A DNA stretch of 64,000 nucleotides, taken from Nonomuraea sp. PA05 (GTDB taxonomy: Bacteria > Actinomycetota > Actinomycetes > Streptosporangiales > Streptosporangiaceae). The notes below the pieces were generated by a model that saw only the letters and a list, made by a program, of their open reading frames with translations, did not search any database and was not told the origin of the DNA. Below, one piece after another: positions 31,786 to 39,614 of the stretch. The translations under genes were made by a program, and so were the position numbers. Positions within the stretch are counted from its first letter, which is position 1, and the number at the start of each line of letters is the position of its first letter. The stretch is from NCBI RefSeq assembly GCF_008086045.1, contig NZ_VSEY01000001.1:1-64000 (forward strand), in the 5' to 3' direction.

Positions 31786-34700
31786 CTACGGGGTCGCCTT
31801 GTCAGGGCGCTCCGAGATGCGCAGCCCGTTCACGATCGTCGCGCCCTGCCGGGTCGCGAAGCGCACGTTGAGCTGCCCGTCGGTCACCTTCACCGTGTAC
31901 TGCCTGCTCACCGCCGTGTACGTGCCCGACTCCAGCGCCAGGTCGAGCGCGGGGATCGCGAGCTGGCCCTCGACCAGGACATCGAACACGCGCTGGCCCA
32001 TCCGCATGTTCCTGATCTCGGCGAAGTCCAGCTCCACCGTGTACGTCCCGGCGGGCACGTTGTCGAACCGGTACTCCAGCATCGACTCCCTGGCCGTCCT
32101 GAACAGCGCCTGGTCCGTCGTGCCGGCGATGGTCCTGGACGTGCTCTGCGTCCTGTTCTGGTTGGTCAGGTAGCCGTAGCCGCCCGCGGCGTACTTCCTG
32201 TCGGGCGTCCAGGTGTCGCCGGCGGCGTCCACGTAGTTCCGCGTGGCGCCGGTGTCGATGGCCACCTGGTGCCTGGGCACCACGACCGTCACCTTGATCT
32301 CGATGGTGGGCTGCCTGCCGCTGGCCGACTTGACCAGCAGCTTGCCCTCCTTGAACGTGCCGGGCGCCACCCCGGCGCTGGACACCGCCACCTGGAGGGT
32401 GACCGCCTGCCCCTTGGCCAGCTCGCCCGACGCCGGCGTCACCGTGAACCACGGCTCGCCCGTCACCGTGTACGGCGTCGGCGACCCCAGGTTCGTCAGC
32501 TCCACCGGCCGCGTCCGGCTCGACTCGGCCGGCATCACCACGGTCAGCTCCGCCACCGACGCGCTCACCCGGCCCGTGACCAGCGCCGTGTCGATCCGCG
32601 TCACCGTCGTCGCCGCCACCGTGACCGGCTGGGTGAACGTGCCGTAGTGCTCCTTGGACACCACGACCTCGTAGTCGCCGGCCAGCACCTGCCCGTAGAA
32701 CGAGCCGTCCGCGCCGGTCGTGAACGTGGCCACGTCGCCCACCTTCACCGTCGCCCCGGCGATCGGGTCGCCGTCGTTGGCGTCGGTGACCTTGCCGGTG
32801 ACCAGGCCGTGCCTGCTGGCCGTGAACGTCAGGCCCTGCCCGGTCGCCACCACCGGCTCCTCGTAGGAGTACAGCAGCGCGTCGTTGCCCGCCGCGTTCT
32901 CGATGCCGATCGTGGCGCTGGTGCCCCGGTCGCGCTCGCTCTCGATGTCCTTGTACCGGAAGGCGATCGAGCCGTCCTCGCCCAGCAGCGCCGCGAACGA
33001 CACCCGCTGCGCGCCCTCGTTGTAGAAGGTGACGTTGCGCCACTCCACCACGAACGTCCGGTGCGGCGCCGTGCCCGACACCGCCGTGTAGATCCCGGCC
33101 TGGGCGTCCACGATGAGGTCGTCCCAATAGGGGTAGACGGCGTTGTTGGGCGTCCCCGACGTCGGCAGGCGGCCGTTGCTGCCGGTCGTGACCCGGTCGG
33201 CGGCGAACGTGACGAACCCGTTCGTGCCGATCCACGCCTTGGTGTGGCCCGTGCCGTAGAACGGCACCGGGAACGGCAGCGTCACCTGCTGCGCCTCGTC
33301 GTCGCCGGTCAGCGCCAGCTTCTCGGCGCCCGCCGCGTACGGCTGCGCGCCGCTGCGGCAGGTGTAGCCGAAGTTGTCGCCGCGCAGCGGCAGCTCGACG
33401 TCCTTCGTCAGGTCACCGGCCACCGTCACCGCCGCGGTCGCGGCGCTGGAGCAGCGGGAGGACGGGGTGATCCGCAGCTCGTACGTGCCGTGCGGCAGCG
33501 TCATCGAGTACCGCCCCGACGCGTCGGTCACCGCGCTCACCGGCGTGCCGGCGGCCACCACCGTCGCGGCGGGCTCCGGCGTGCCGGCGGTGGTGACCGT
33601 GCCCGACACGACGCCCGTCGGCAGCGGCGTCATCGGCACGTCCGCCGTCGCGGCCTGCTCGGCGGTGATCGTGACGGCGGCGGTGGCGGTGGCGTAACCG
33701 AACTTCTCCGCGCTCAGCTCGTACGAGCCGGCCAGCAGGCGCGGGATGGCGTACGCGCCGTCGGCGCCGGTGACGATGGTGCGGGTCATCGGGCCGGTCA
33801 CCGTCACGCTCACGCCGGACAGCGGCCGGCCGCCCTCCGTCACCGTGCCGGACAGGTCGCCCAGGCCCTCGTCGGGCGCGGCCAGCACGGCGGCGTAGGT
33901 GTCCAGCCTGCCCTCGCCCCAGATGTTGTTGTCGGCCGCGGTGCCGCCGCAGGAGGTGTCGGCGACGTCCACGGCGGTGCCGTCCAGCAGCGGCCGGGTG
34001 GCCGCCACGTTCCCCTGCAGACCGGGGGAGCCCGACCAGATGAGCGCCACCGTGGCCGCCACGTGCGGGGAGGCCATCGACGTGCCGGTGAAGCTGTCGT
34101 AGCCGCCAGGGATCGAGGAGCGCACGTTCACGCCGGGCGCCGCGATGTTGGGCTTGATCTCGCCGTTCTCGCCCTCGCCCTTGCTGGAGCGCGCGTAGAG
34201 CGCGTTGCCGACGTCGAAGGCGCCCGCGCTGTACGCGCTCTGGTACTGGCCGGGCGAGCCGCTGCTGTCGCAGGCCGGGCCCTCGTTGCCGTTGGAGAAG
34301 GCGGGGAAGATGCCCGCCGCCAGCCACGAGTCCACGACCTCCTTGTAGAACGGGTCGAAGCCGGGGCCGCCCCAGGAGTTGTTGACGATGTCAGGCGCCA
34401 GGTCGGGCCGCGGGTTCTGGCCGTTGAGGTCGGTGGGCCGCACCACCCACTCGCCCGCCGCCAGCAGGGAGGCGTCGGTGCAGGTGTTGACCTCGCAGCC
34501 CTTGACGGCGATCCACTTGGCGCCGGGCGCGACGCCGAGGCCGTTCGCGCCGACCATGGTGCCCATCACGTGCGTGCCGTGGTCGTTGTTGTCGCAGGGC
34601 GCGGCCGTCGGGCAGATGCCCGCCGGGTCGAACCAGTTGTAGTCGTGGGTGTAGGTGCCGTCCGGGTTCCTGCCCCGGTAGCTTGCTGCCAGGTCGGGGT

Positions 34701-35277
34701 GGTCGAACTGCACGCCGGAGTCGATGTTGGCGACCACGATGCCCTCGCCGCGGTTGCCCAGTTCGTCCCACACGCGCGGGGCGTTGACCCGGTCGATGTT
34801 CCACTCCACCGCGTTCACCCTGGCCTGGGCGGTTCCGGCGACCGGCTTGGGCAGGGTGAGCGTGCGCACCGGGTCGATGCGCTCGACGTCGGGCAGGCTC
34901 GCGATCTCGGCTGCCAGCTTCTCGCCGGCGGTCACCTTGACCGCGTTGACGATCCAGAACGGGGTGTAGTCGGCGTGGTGGGTGTCGAGCAGCTTGCGCA
35001 GGTCCTGCTGGGACGCTTGCGCCTGCTCGGTCTTGGCCTCGAAGACCGCTTCGGCCTTCGCCTCCTTCGTCAGGGCCCGGCGGGCGCCGCTCAGATCGGC
35101 GGCGCCCTTCATCCGCACCCAGAAGGTGGCCTTGTCGTCCTGGGCCAATTGCGCCTGGACTGTTGCGTCGATCTTGCCGGGATCCGGCGCCGCCTGCGCC
35201 GCCGCCTGCGGGACCAGCAGGCCGGCGACGGTGGCGATCCCTAAGAGGACCGCACGCCAGCGGGGGGTGTGGGGCAC
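31786..35277 (-). CDS. Large secreted subtilisin-like (S8) protease with C-terminal adhesive domains
   Basis: An 1163-residue exoprotease. A signal peptide (cleavage near residue 30, AQAA-P) and an inhibitor-I9-like propeptide (to ~150) come first. The S8 domain (~175-470) has all three catalytic residues: Asp186 (NIDSGVQFDHPD), His233 (DHGTHVMGT) and a Ser in GTSMASPH. Several carboxypeptidase-regulatory-like beta domains follow (for example VTVTGPMTRTIVTGADGAYAIPRLLAGSYEL), and the end is a malectin-like domain (TYTVELDFAEIRNMRMGQRVFDVLVEG). These domains may bind polymers or keep the enzyme near the cell. A GTG start has AAGGAGAG nine bases upstream. Confidence 0.92.
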   Translation of the reverse strand: MPHTPRWRAVLLGIATVAGLLVPQAAAQAAPDPGKIDATVQAQLAQDDKATFWVRMKGAADLSGARRALTKEAKAEAVFEAKTEQAQASQQDLRKLLDTHHADYTPFWIVNAVKVTAGEKLAAEIASLPDVERIDPVRTLTLPKPVAGTAQARVNAVEWNIDRVNAPRVWDELGNRGEGIVVANIDSGVQFDHPDLAASYRGRNPDGTYTHDYNWFDPAGICPTAAPCDNNDHGTHVMGTMVGANGLGVAPGAKWIAVKGCEVNTCTDASLLAAGEWVVRPTDLNGQNPRPDLAPDIVNNSWGGPGFDPFYKEVVDSWLAAGIFPAFSNGNEGPACDSSGSPGQYQSAYSAGAFDVGNALYARSSKGEGENGEIKPNIAAPGVNVRSSIPGGYDSFTGTSMASPHVAATVALIWSGSPGLQGNVAATRPLLDGTAVDVADTSCGGTAADNNIWGEGRLDTYAAVLAAPDEGLGDLSGTVTEGGRPLSGVSVTVTGPMTRTIVTGADGAYAIPRLLAGSYELSAEKFGYATATAAVTITAEQAATADVPMTPLPTGVVSGTVTTAGTPEPAATVVAAGTPVSAVTDASGRYSMTLPHGTYELRITPSSRCSSAATAAVTVAGDLTKDVELPLRGDNFGYTCRSGAQPYAAGAEKLALTGDDEAQQVTLPFPVPFYGTGHTKAWIGTNGFVTFAADRVTTGSNGRLPTSGTPNNAVYPYWDDLIVDAQAGIYTAVSGTAPHRTFVVEWRNVTFYNEGAQRVSFAALLGEDGSIAFRYKDIESERDRGTSATIGIENAAGNDALLYSYEEPVVATGQGLTFTASRHGLVTGKVTDANDGDPIAGATVKVGDVATFTTGADGSFYGQVLAGDYEVVVSKEHYGTFTQPVTVAATTVTRIDTALVTGRVSASVAELTVVMPAESSRTRPVELTNLGSPTPYTVTGEPWFTVTPASGELAKGQAVTLQVAVSSAGVAPGTFKEGKLLVKSASGRQPTIEIKVTVVVPRHQVAIDTGATRNYVDAAGDTWTPDRKYAAGGYGYLTNQNRTQSTSRTIAGTTDQALFRTARESMLEYRFDNVPAGTYTVELDFAEIRNMRMGQRVFDVLVEGQLAIPALDLALESGTYTAVSRQYTVKVTDGQLNVRFATRQGATIVNGLRISERPDKATP

Positions 35278-35373
35278 TGGCTCTCCTTCACGACACGGGG
35301 AGAGGTGATCTTTACGCCTCTGTCGAGAAGGGTGAAGAGATCTTGTTCGGAAAGCAATAGATGTCGTGAAAAG

Positions 35374-35982
35374 TTACTTTGCCGATGGAAATGTAATGTG
35401 GTCAGCCCGATAACCCATCTGCCGGAGGACGTCGATGAAGTGCGCCTTTATCGCCTCCGCGTCCTCGTGGTCGGCCTCCAGCCCCACTTCGTACAGCACG
35501 GCGCCGGTCAGGATCCGCTCCACCACCTCCACGTCCACGTCCCCGGGAAGCAGCCCCGCGTCGCGCGCCCGGCTGAGCGTCTCCCGCACCATGGCCGCCC
35601 GCCGCCCGCCGTTGACCGTCCGGTACGTGCCCACCAGCTCCGGGTAGTCGTCCGCGCTGCCGTACAGGCGGCGCAGCAGGCGGCGGTGGCGCGGCACCGC
35701 CAGGTACCCCGCCCAGTCGCCGAGCATGTGCTCCACGTCGCGCCAGCCGGTGAAGGCCGGGTCCTGGTCGTGGTTGGCCCACTGCAGGGTGCGTACGAGC
35801 AGCGCGGTCTTGTCGGCGAAGCGGCGGTAGACCGTCGCCCGCGTCACCCCGGCCCGCCTGGCCACCTGCTCGATGCTGAGCTGCGCCGCGCCGTGCTCGA
35901 TGAGCAGGTCCAGGGCGGCCGACAGGATGGCGAGATCGGCCTCCTGACTGCGCGGCCGCCCCGGGGTGCGCTCCGCCGTCAC
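35374..35982 (-). CDS. TetR family regulator of the P450 operon
   Basis: A 202-residue regulator with an N-terminal TetR helix-turn-helix (LSIEQVARRAGVTRATVYRRFADK) and a C-terminal domain of the TetR_C_11/16 kind. Its GTG at 35982 overlaps the P450 stop (GTGA), so both come from one transcript. A 25-bp palindrome upstream of the P450 is its probable operator, giving autoregulation. Confidence 0.88.
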   Translation of the reverse strand: MTAERTPGRPRSQEADLAILSAALDLLIEHGAAQLSIEQVARRAGVTRATVYRRFADKTALLVRTLQWANHDQDPAFTGWRDVEHMLGDWAGYLAVPRHRRLLRRLYGSADDYPELVGTYRTVNGGRRAAMVRETLSRARDAGLLPGDVDVEVVERILTGAVLYEVGLEADHEDAEAIKAHFIDVLRQMGYRADHITFPSAK

Positions 35983-37184
35983 CGCGTGTCCCACGTGACG
36001 GGCAGGCTGTGCACGCCGTAGATCAGCATGTCCGTGCGGAGCGGCACCTCGCCGGGCTCGACCGCCAGCCGCAGCGACGGGAACCGCTCGAACAGCGCCG
36101 GATACCCCGCCCGCATCTCCACCCGCGCGAGCTGCTGCCCCAGGCACTGGTGCACGCCGTGGCCGAAGCTCACGTGCCCGCCGCTCGCCCTGAGCAGATC
36201 CAGCCGGTCGGGGTCGGCGAACCGGCCGGGATCGCGGTTGGCCGCCGAGATCGAGACGGTGACCGTCTCCCCGGCACTCACCAGCTCGCCGCCCAGCTCG
36301 ACGTCCTCCAGCGCCGTCCGCACCAGGAAGGGCACCACGCTGAGGTAGCGCAGCAGCTCCTCCACCACCTGCTCCACCCCTCCAGATCCCGGGCGGTCCG
36401 GCCGCGCGCGCAGCACGGCGAGCTGCTCCGGGTGCCGCAGCAGCGCGAACGTGCCCAGGGAGAGCATGTTGGCCGTGGTGTCCAGGCCCGCGCCGAGCAG
36501 CATGAAGCCGATGTTGGCCAGCTCCTCGTCGTCGAGGTCGCTCTTGGTGAGCCCGCTGAGCATGTCGTCGGTCGGCGCGCCCCGCTTGGCCTGGACGAGC
36601 TCCTTCATGTGGGCCTGCATCGCCAGGTAGGCCGCGATCTTCTCCTCGCGCGGCACGTCCGTGCGCATGAGCGTGGTGCCCTGCGCCATGAACCGCTCGC
36701 GGTCCTGCTCGGGCACGCCGAGCAGCTCGCAGATCACCACGGCCGGGATCGGCGCCGTGAACGCCGTCACCAGGTCGGCCGGCGGGCCCTGCCGCTCCAT
36801 CGCGTCGAGGTGCAGGCGGGTGACCTCCTCGATCCGCTCGCTGAGCTGCCGCATCCTGCGCACGGTGAACTCGCCGGTGAGCAGGTGCCGGTAGCGGGTG
36901 TGCACGGGCGGGTCGGTCGAGATGAACATGCCGGGGGGAGCGGGCTGCCCGGCCTGCCCGCCGGAGTCGGTGGGCAGGTGCCGCAGCTCGGAGCGGGCGC
37001 TGAAACGCCGGTCGGCCAGCACCTCGCGGACCAGCGCGTGGCTGGTGACCAGCCAGCCGAGATGGCCGTCGGGGTAGGCCAGGCGGGTGATGGGCCGGCT
37101 CTCGCGCAGCCCGGCCAGCTCCACGGGCGGGTCGAACGGGGTGGGCCGCCCGGAGGGCAGCACGATCGCCTCTGTCGGGGTCAT
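35979..37184 (-). CDS. Cytochrome P450 (CYP105/107-like)
   Basis: A 401-residue soluble P450. The I-helix reads LLGAGLDTTANM, the ExxR motif EELLRYL, and the haem loop FGHGVHQCLGQQLARVEM. Length and composition are ordinary, in contrast to the repeat-bearing P450 at 16349. The substrate is unknown; a TetR partner suggests induction by a xenobiotic or metabolite. GGAG precedes the ATG at 37184. Confidence 0.92.
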   Translation of the reverse strand: MTPTEAIVLPSGRPTPFDPPVELAGLRESRPITRLAYPDGHLGWLVTSHALVREVLADRRFSARSELRHLPTDSGGQAGQPAPPGMFISTDPPVHTRYRHLLTGEFTVRRMRQLSERIEEVTRLHLDAMERQGPPADLVTAFTAPIPAVVICELLGVPEQDRERFMAQGTTLMRTDVPREEKIAAYLAMQAHMKELVQAKRGAPTDDMLSGLTKSDLDDEELANIGFMLLGAGLDTTANMLSLGTFALLRHPEQLAVLRARPDRPGSGGVEQVVEELLRYLSVVPFLVRTALEDVELGGELVSAGETVTVSISAANRDPGRFADPDRLDLLRASGGHVSFGHGVHQCLGQQLARVEMRAGYPALFERFPSLRLAVEPGEVPLRTDMLIYGVHSLPVTWDTR

Positions 37185-37205
37185 GGGGGCTCCTCTCGCC
37201 TAATA

Positions 37206-37230
37206 TCAATACAGTACAGCTCTGTATTGA
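37206..37230. promoter_or_regulatory. Palindromic operator, probably for the TetR at 35374
   Basis: Perfect arms TCAATACAG (37206-37214) and CTGTATTGA (37222-37230) around a seven-base centre, 22 bases upstream of the P450 start. It is unusually AT-rich for this genome and covers the region where the P450 promoter must lie. Confidence 0.7.
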
Positions 37231-37259
37231 AACTAGCGCAAGGGGTCGGGCGGGTCGCG

Positions 37260-37288
37260 TTGCGCGATCATGGTCCGCCGGTTACTCT
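37260..37288 (+). promoter_or_regulatory. Predicted promoter of the trp leader
   Basis: TTGCGC (37260-37265), 17-base spacer, TACTCT (37283-37288). Transcription would start at about 37295-37296, i.e. at the leader peptide ATG. Confidence 0.6.
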
Positions 37289-37295
37289 GGACGGC

Positions 37296-37337
37296 ATGCG
37301 AACTCACGCTCAGCTCCAGTGGTGGCGCCGCTCCTAG
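37296..37337 (+). CDS. trpL: Trp leader peptide
   Basis: A 13-residue peptide MRTHAQLQWWRRS with two adjacent Trp codons (TGG TGG), lying in front of attenuator hairpins and the trpE-trpG gene. Ribosome stalling at the Trp codons when tryptophan is scarce would cover the first pairing arm and favour antitermination. There is no ribosome site and the predicted transcription start coincides with the ATG, so the leader is probably translated as a leaderless message. Confidence 0.85.
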   Translation: MRTHAQLQWWRRS

Positions 37338-37394
37338 GCGGCGCGTGTTTCGCATTCCTTCAACGGACGGCCGCCCCGGATAGGCGGCCTTTCT
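37325..37394 (+). promoter_or_regulatory. Trp attenuator
   Basis: Arm 1 GCGCCGC (37325-37331) pairs with arm 2 GCGGCGC (37338-37344), the pause hairpin, which covers the end of the leader frame. Arm 2 region GGCGGC (37337-37342) can instead pair with arm 3 GCCGCC (37370-37375), the antiterminator. Arm 3 GGCCGCC (37369-37375) with arm 4 GGCGGCC (37383-37389), followed by TTTCTC, is the terminator. Confidence 0.85.
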
Positions 37395-37442
37395 CGTGTC
37401 CGCCCCGGGGCTCGATCATTTGATGTGGCAAAGGGGCAGCAA

Positions 37443-39569
37443 GTGGAGACGAGCGGATATACCACCGCCGGGGGCATCGGTGTCGAGCGCGAGACACGCG
37501 AGGTGGACGAGGCCGCCCTCGAAGAGATCGTGACAGCCCTGTCGGAGCGGCGCGGCGGCGCCTTCTCCTCCGGCATGGACTACCCGGGCCGCTACAGCCG
37601 ATGGGCGTTCGGCTACGTCGACCCGTGCCTGGAGCTGGTCGCCAGGGGCCGCACCATCTCGGCGACCGCGCTCAACGAGCGCGGCCGGGTCGTGCTGCCC
37701 GCCGTCACCTCCTGCCTGCTGGCCGCGGGCAAGCCGGTCACCGAGCCCACCGCCGACCGCGTCGAGGTGTACGTCGCCGAATCCGAGGACCTGCTTCCCG
37801 AGGAGATGCGCAGCCGCAGGCCCACCGTGTTCACCGCGATCCGCGAGGTCATCGCAGCCTTCCAGGGCGACGACCCGCACCTCGGGCTCTACGGCGCGTT
37901 CGGCTACGACCTGGCCTTCCAGTTCGAGCCCATCAGGCAGGAGCTCGTCCGCCCCGACGACCAGCGCGACCTCGTGCTGCACCTGCCCGACCGGCTGGTC
38001 GTGATCGACCGGCAGCGGGAGACCAGCTTCGAGTACCGCTACGAGTTCACCGTCGACGGCGCCACCACCCGCGGCCTGGAGCGCACCGGCGCCTCCGCCC
38101 CGCCGGTCACCCCGGCAGAGCTGCCCGCCGACCCGGTGCGAGGCGAGTACGCCAAGGTCGTGGCCGCCGCCAAGGAGAAGTTCAAGCGCGGCGACCTGTT
38201 CGAGGTCGTGCCCGGCCAGGTCTTCCACGCCACCTGCGCCGACCCGTCCGCCTTCTACCGGGGCCTGCGCCACAGCAACCCCGCCCCGTACGAGTTCATC
38301 ATCAGCCTCGGCGAGGGCGAGCACCTGGTCGGCGCCTCACCCGAGATGTACGTCCGCGTCACCGGCGACCGCGTCGAGACCTGCCCCATCTCGGGCACGA
38401 TCGCCCGCGGCAGCAACCCGGTCGAGGACGCCGAGGCCATCCGCACCCTCCTGTCCAGCGTGAAGGAGGAGTCGGAGCTGACGATGTGCACCGACGTCGA
38501 CCGCAACGACAAGTCGCGCATCTGCGTCCCCGGCACCGTCAAGGTCATCGGCCGCCGCCAGATCGAGCTGTACTCCCGGCTGATCCACACCGTCGACCAC
38601 ATCGAGGGCCGGCTGCGTCCCGAGTTCGACGCCCTCGACGCCTTCCTCACCCACATGTGGGCCGTCACGGTGACCGGCGCGCCCAAGACGTGGGCCATGC
38701 AGTTCATCGAGGACCACGAGGCCACCACCCGCCGCTGGTACGGCGGCGCCATCGGCTTCATCGGCTTCGACGGCTCCATGAACACCGGCCTGACGCTGCG
38801 CACCGCGCAGATCAAGAACGGCGTGGCGACCGTCAGGGCCGGGGCCACGCTGCTGTTCGACAGCGACCCCGAGGCCGAGGAGCGCGAGACCGAGCTGAAG
38901 GCCAGCGCCCTGCTCGGCGCCCTGGCCGCGGTCAACCAGCCCGAGGCCGTGCAGCGGGCCGTGCCCAGGGAGCAGCCGGGCGAGGGCATGAAGGTGCTGC
39001 TCGTCGACCACGAGGACTCCTTCGTCAACACCCTGGCCGACTACTTCCGCCAGGAGGGCGCCGACGTCGTGACGCTGCGCCACGGCTTCCCGACCGCCAT
39101 GATCGACGAGATCGCGCCCGATCTGGTCGTGCTCTCGCCCGGCCCCGGCTGGCCGACCGACTTCGGCATCTCCGCCCTGCTCGACCAGGTCTACGCCCGC
39201 GACCTGCCCGTCTTCGGCGTCTGCCTGGGCCTTCAGGCCATGGTGGAGCACGCCGGCGGCACGCTGGAGCTGCTCGACTACCCCGAGCACGGCAAGCGCG
39301 GCCAGGTCGGCAGGCTCGGCGACAGCGCGCTGCTGGAGGGGCTGCCCGGGGAGTTCACCGCGGCCCGCTACCACTCGCTGCACGCCAAGCGGCCCGGCGT
39401 GGTCGGCTTCACCCCGACCGCGCTGACGCCCGACGGCAACGTCATGGCGATCGAGGACCCGTCGCGGCGGCGCTTCGCCGTGCAGTTCCACCCCGAGTCG
39501 ATCCTGACCCAGGAGGGCGGCGCGGGCGCGAAGATCATCGCGAACGTGCTGCGTCTGTCCCGCAGGTAG
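37443..39569 (+). CDS. trpE: Anthranilate synthase, fused TrpE-TrpG
   Basis: A 708-residue bifunctional enzyme that makes anthranilate from chorismate and glutamine. Residues ~1-510 are the TrpE part (GYDLAFQFEPI; GDLFEVVPGQVF; CPISGTIARG; TDVDRNDKSRI; VTGAPK). Residues ~525-708 are the class I glutaminase: SPGPGWP, FGVCLGLQ with the nucleophilic Cys, and FAVQFHPESI with His and Glu. Such fusions are known from rhizobia and some actinobacteria. I take the GTG at 37443, which has AAAGGGG at correct spacing; a GTG at 37425 is possible. The canonical LLES feedback motif is not obvious at the N-terminus, where SSGMDYPGRYSRW occupies that region. Expression is under the leader-peptide attenuator. 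trpF lies ~17 kb downstream, not in the same operon. Confidence 0.95.
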   Translation: METSGYTTAGGIGVERETREVDEAALEEIVTALSERRGGAFSSGMDYPGRYSRWAFGYVDPCLELVARGRTISATALNERGRVVLPAVTSCLLAAGKPVTEPTADRVEVYVAESEDLLPEEMRSRRPTVFTAIREVIAAFQGDDPHLGLYGAFGYDLAFQFEPIRQELVRPDDQRDLVLHLPDRLVVIDRQRETSFEYRYEFTVDGATTRGLERTGASAPPVTPAELPADPVRGEYAKVVAAAKEKFKRGDLFEVVPGQVFHATCADPSAFYRGLRHSNPAPYEFIISLGEGEHLVGASPEMYVRVTGDRVETCPISGTIARGSNPVEDAEAIRTLLSSVKEESELTMCTDVDRNDKSRICVPGTVKVIGRRQIELYSRLIHTVDHIEGRLRPEFDALDAFLTHMWAVTVTGAPKTWAMQFIEDHEATTRRWYGGAIGFIGFDGSMNTGLTLRTAQIKNGVATVRAGATLLFDSDPEAEERETELKASALLGALAAVNQPEAVQRAVPREQPGEGMKVLLVDHEDSFVNTLADYFRQEGADVVTLRHGFPTAMIDEIAPDLVVLSPGPGWPTDFGISALLDQVYARDLPVFGVCLGLQAMVEHAGGTLELLDYPEHGKRGQVGRLGDSALLEGLPGEFTAARYHSLHAKRPGVVGFTPTALTPDGNVMAIEDPSRRRFAVQFHPESILTQEGGAGAKIIANVLRLSRR

Positions 39570-39614
39570 GTAAAACCCGGGCGGGAGCGTGCGGGGCTCC
39601 CCTAGAGTTCCCGC

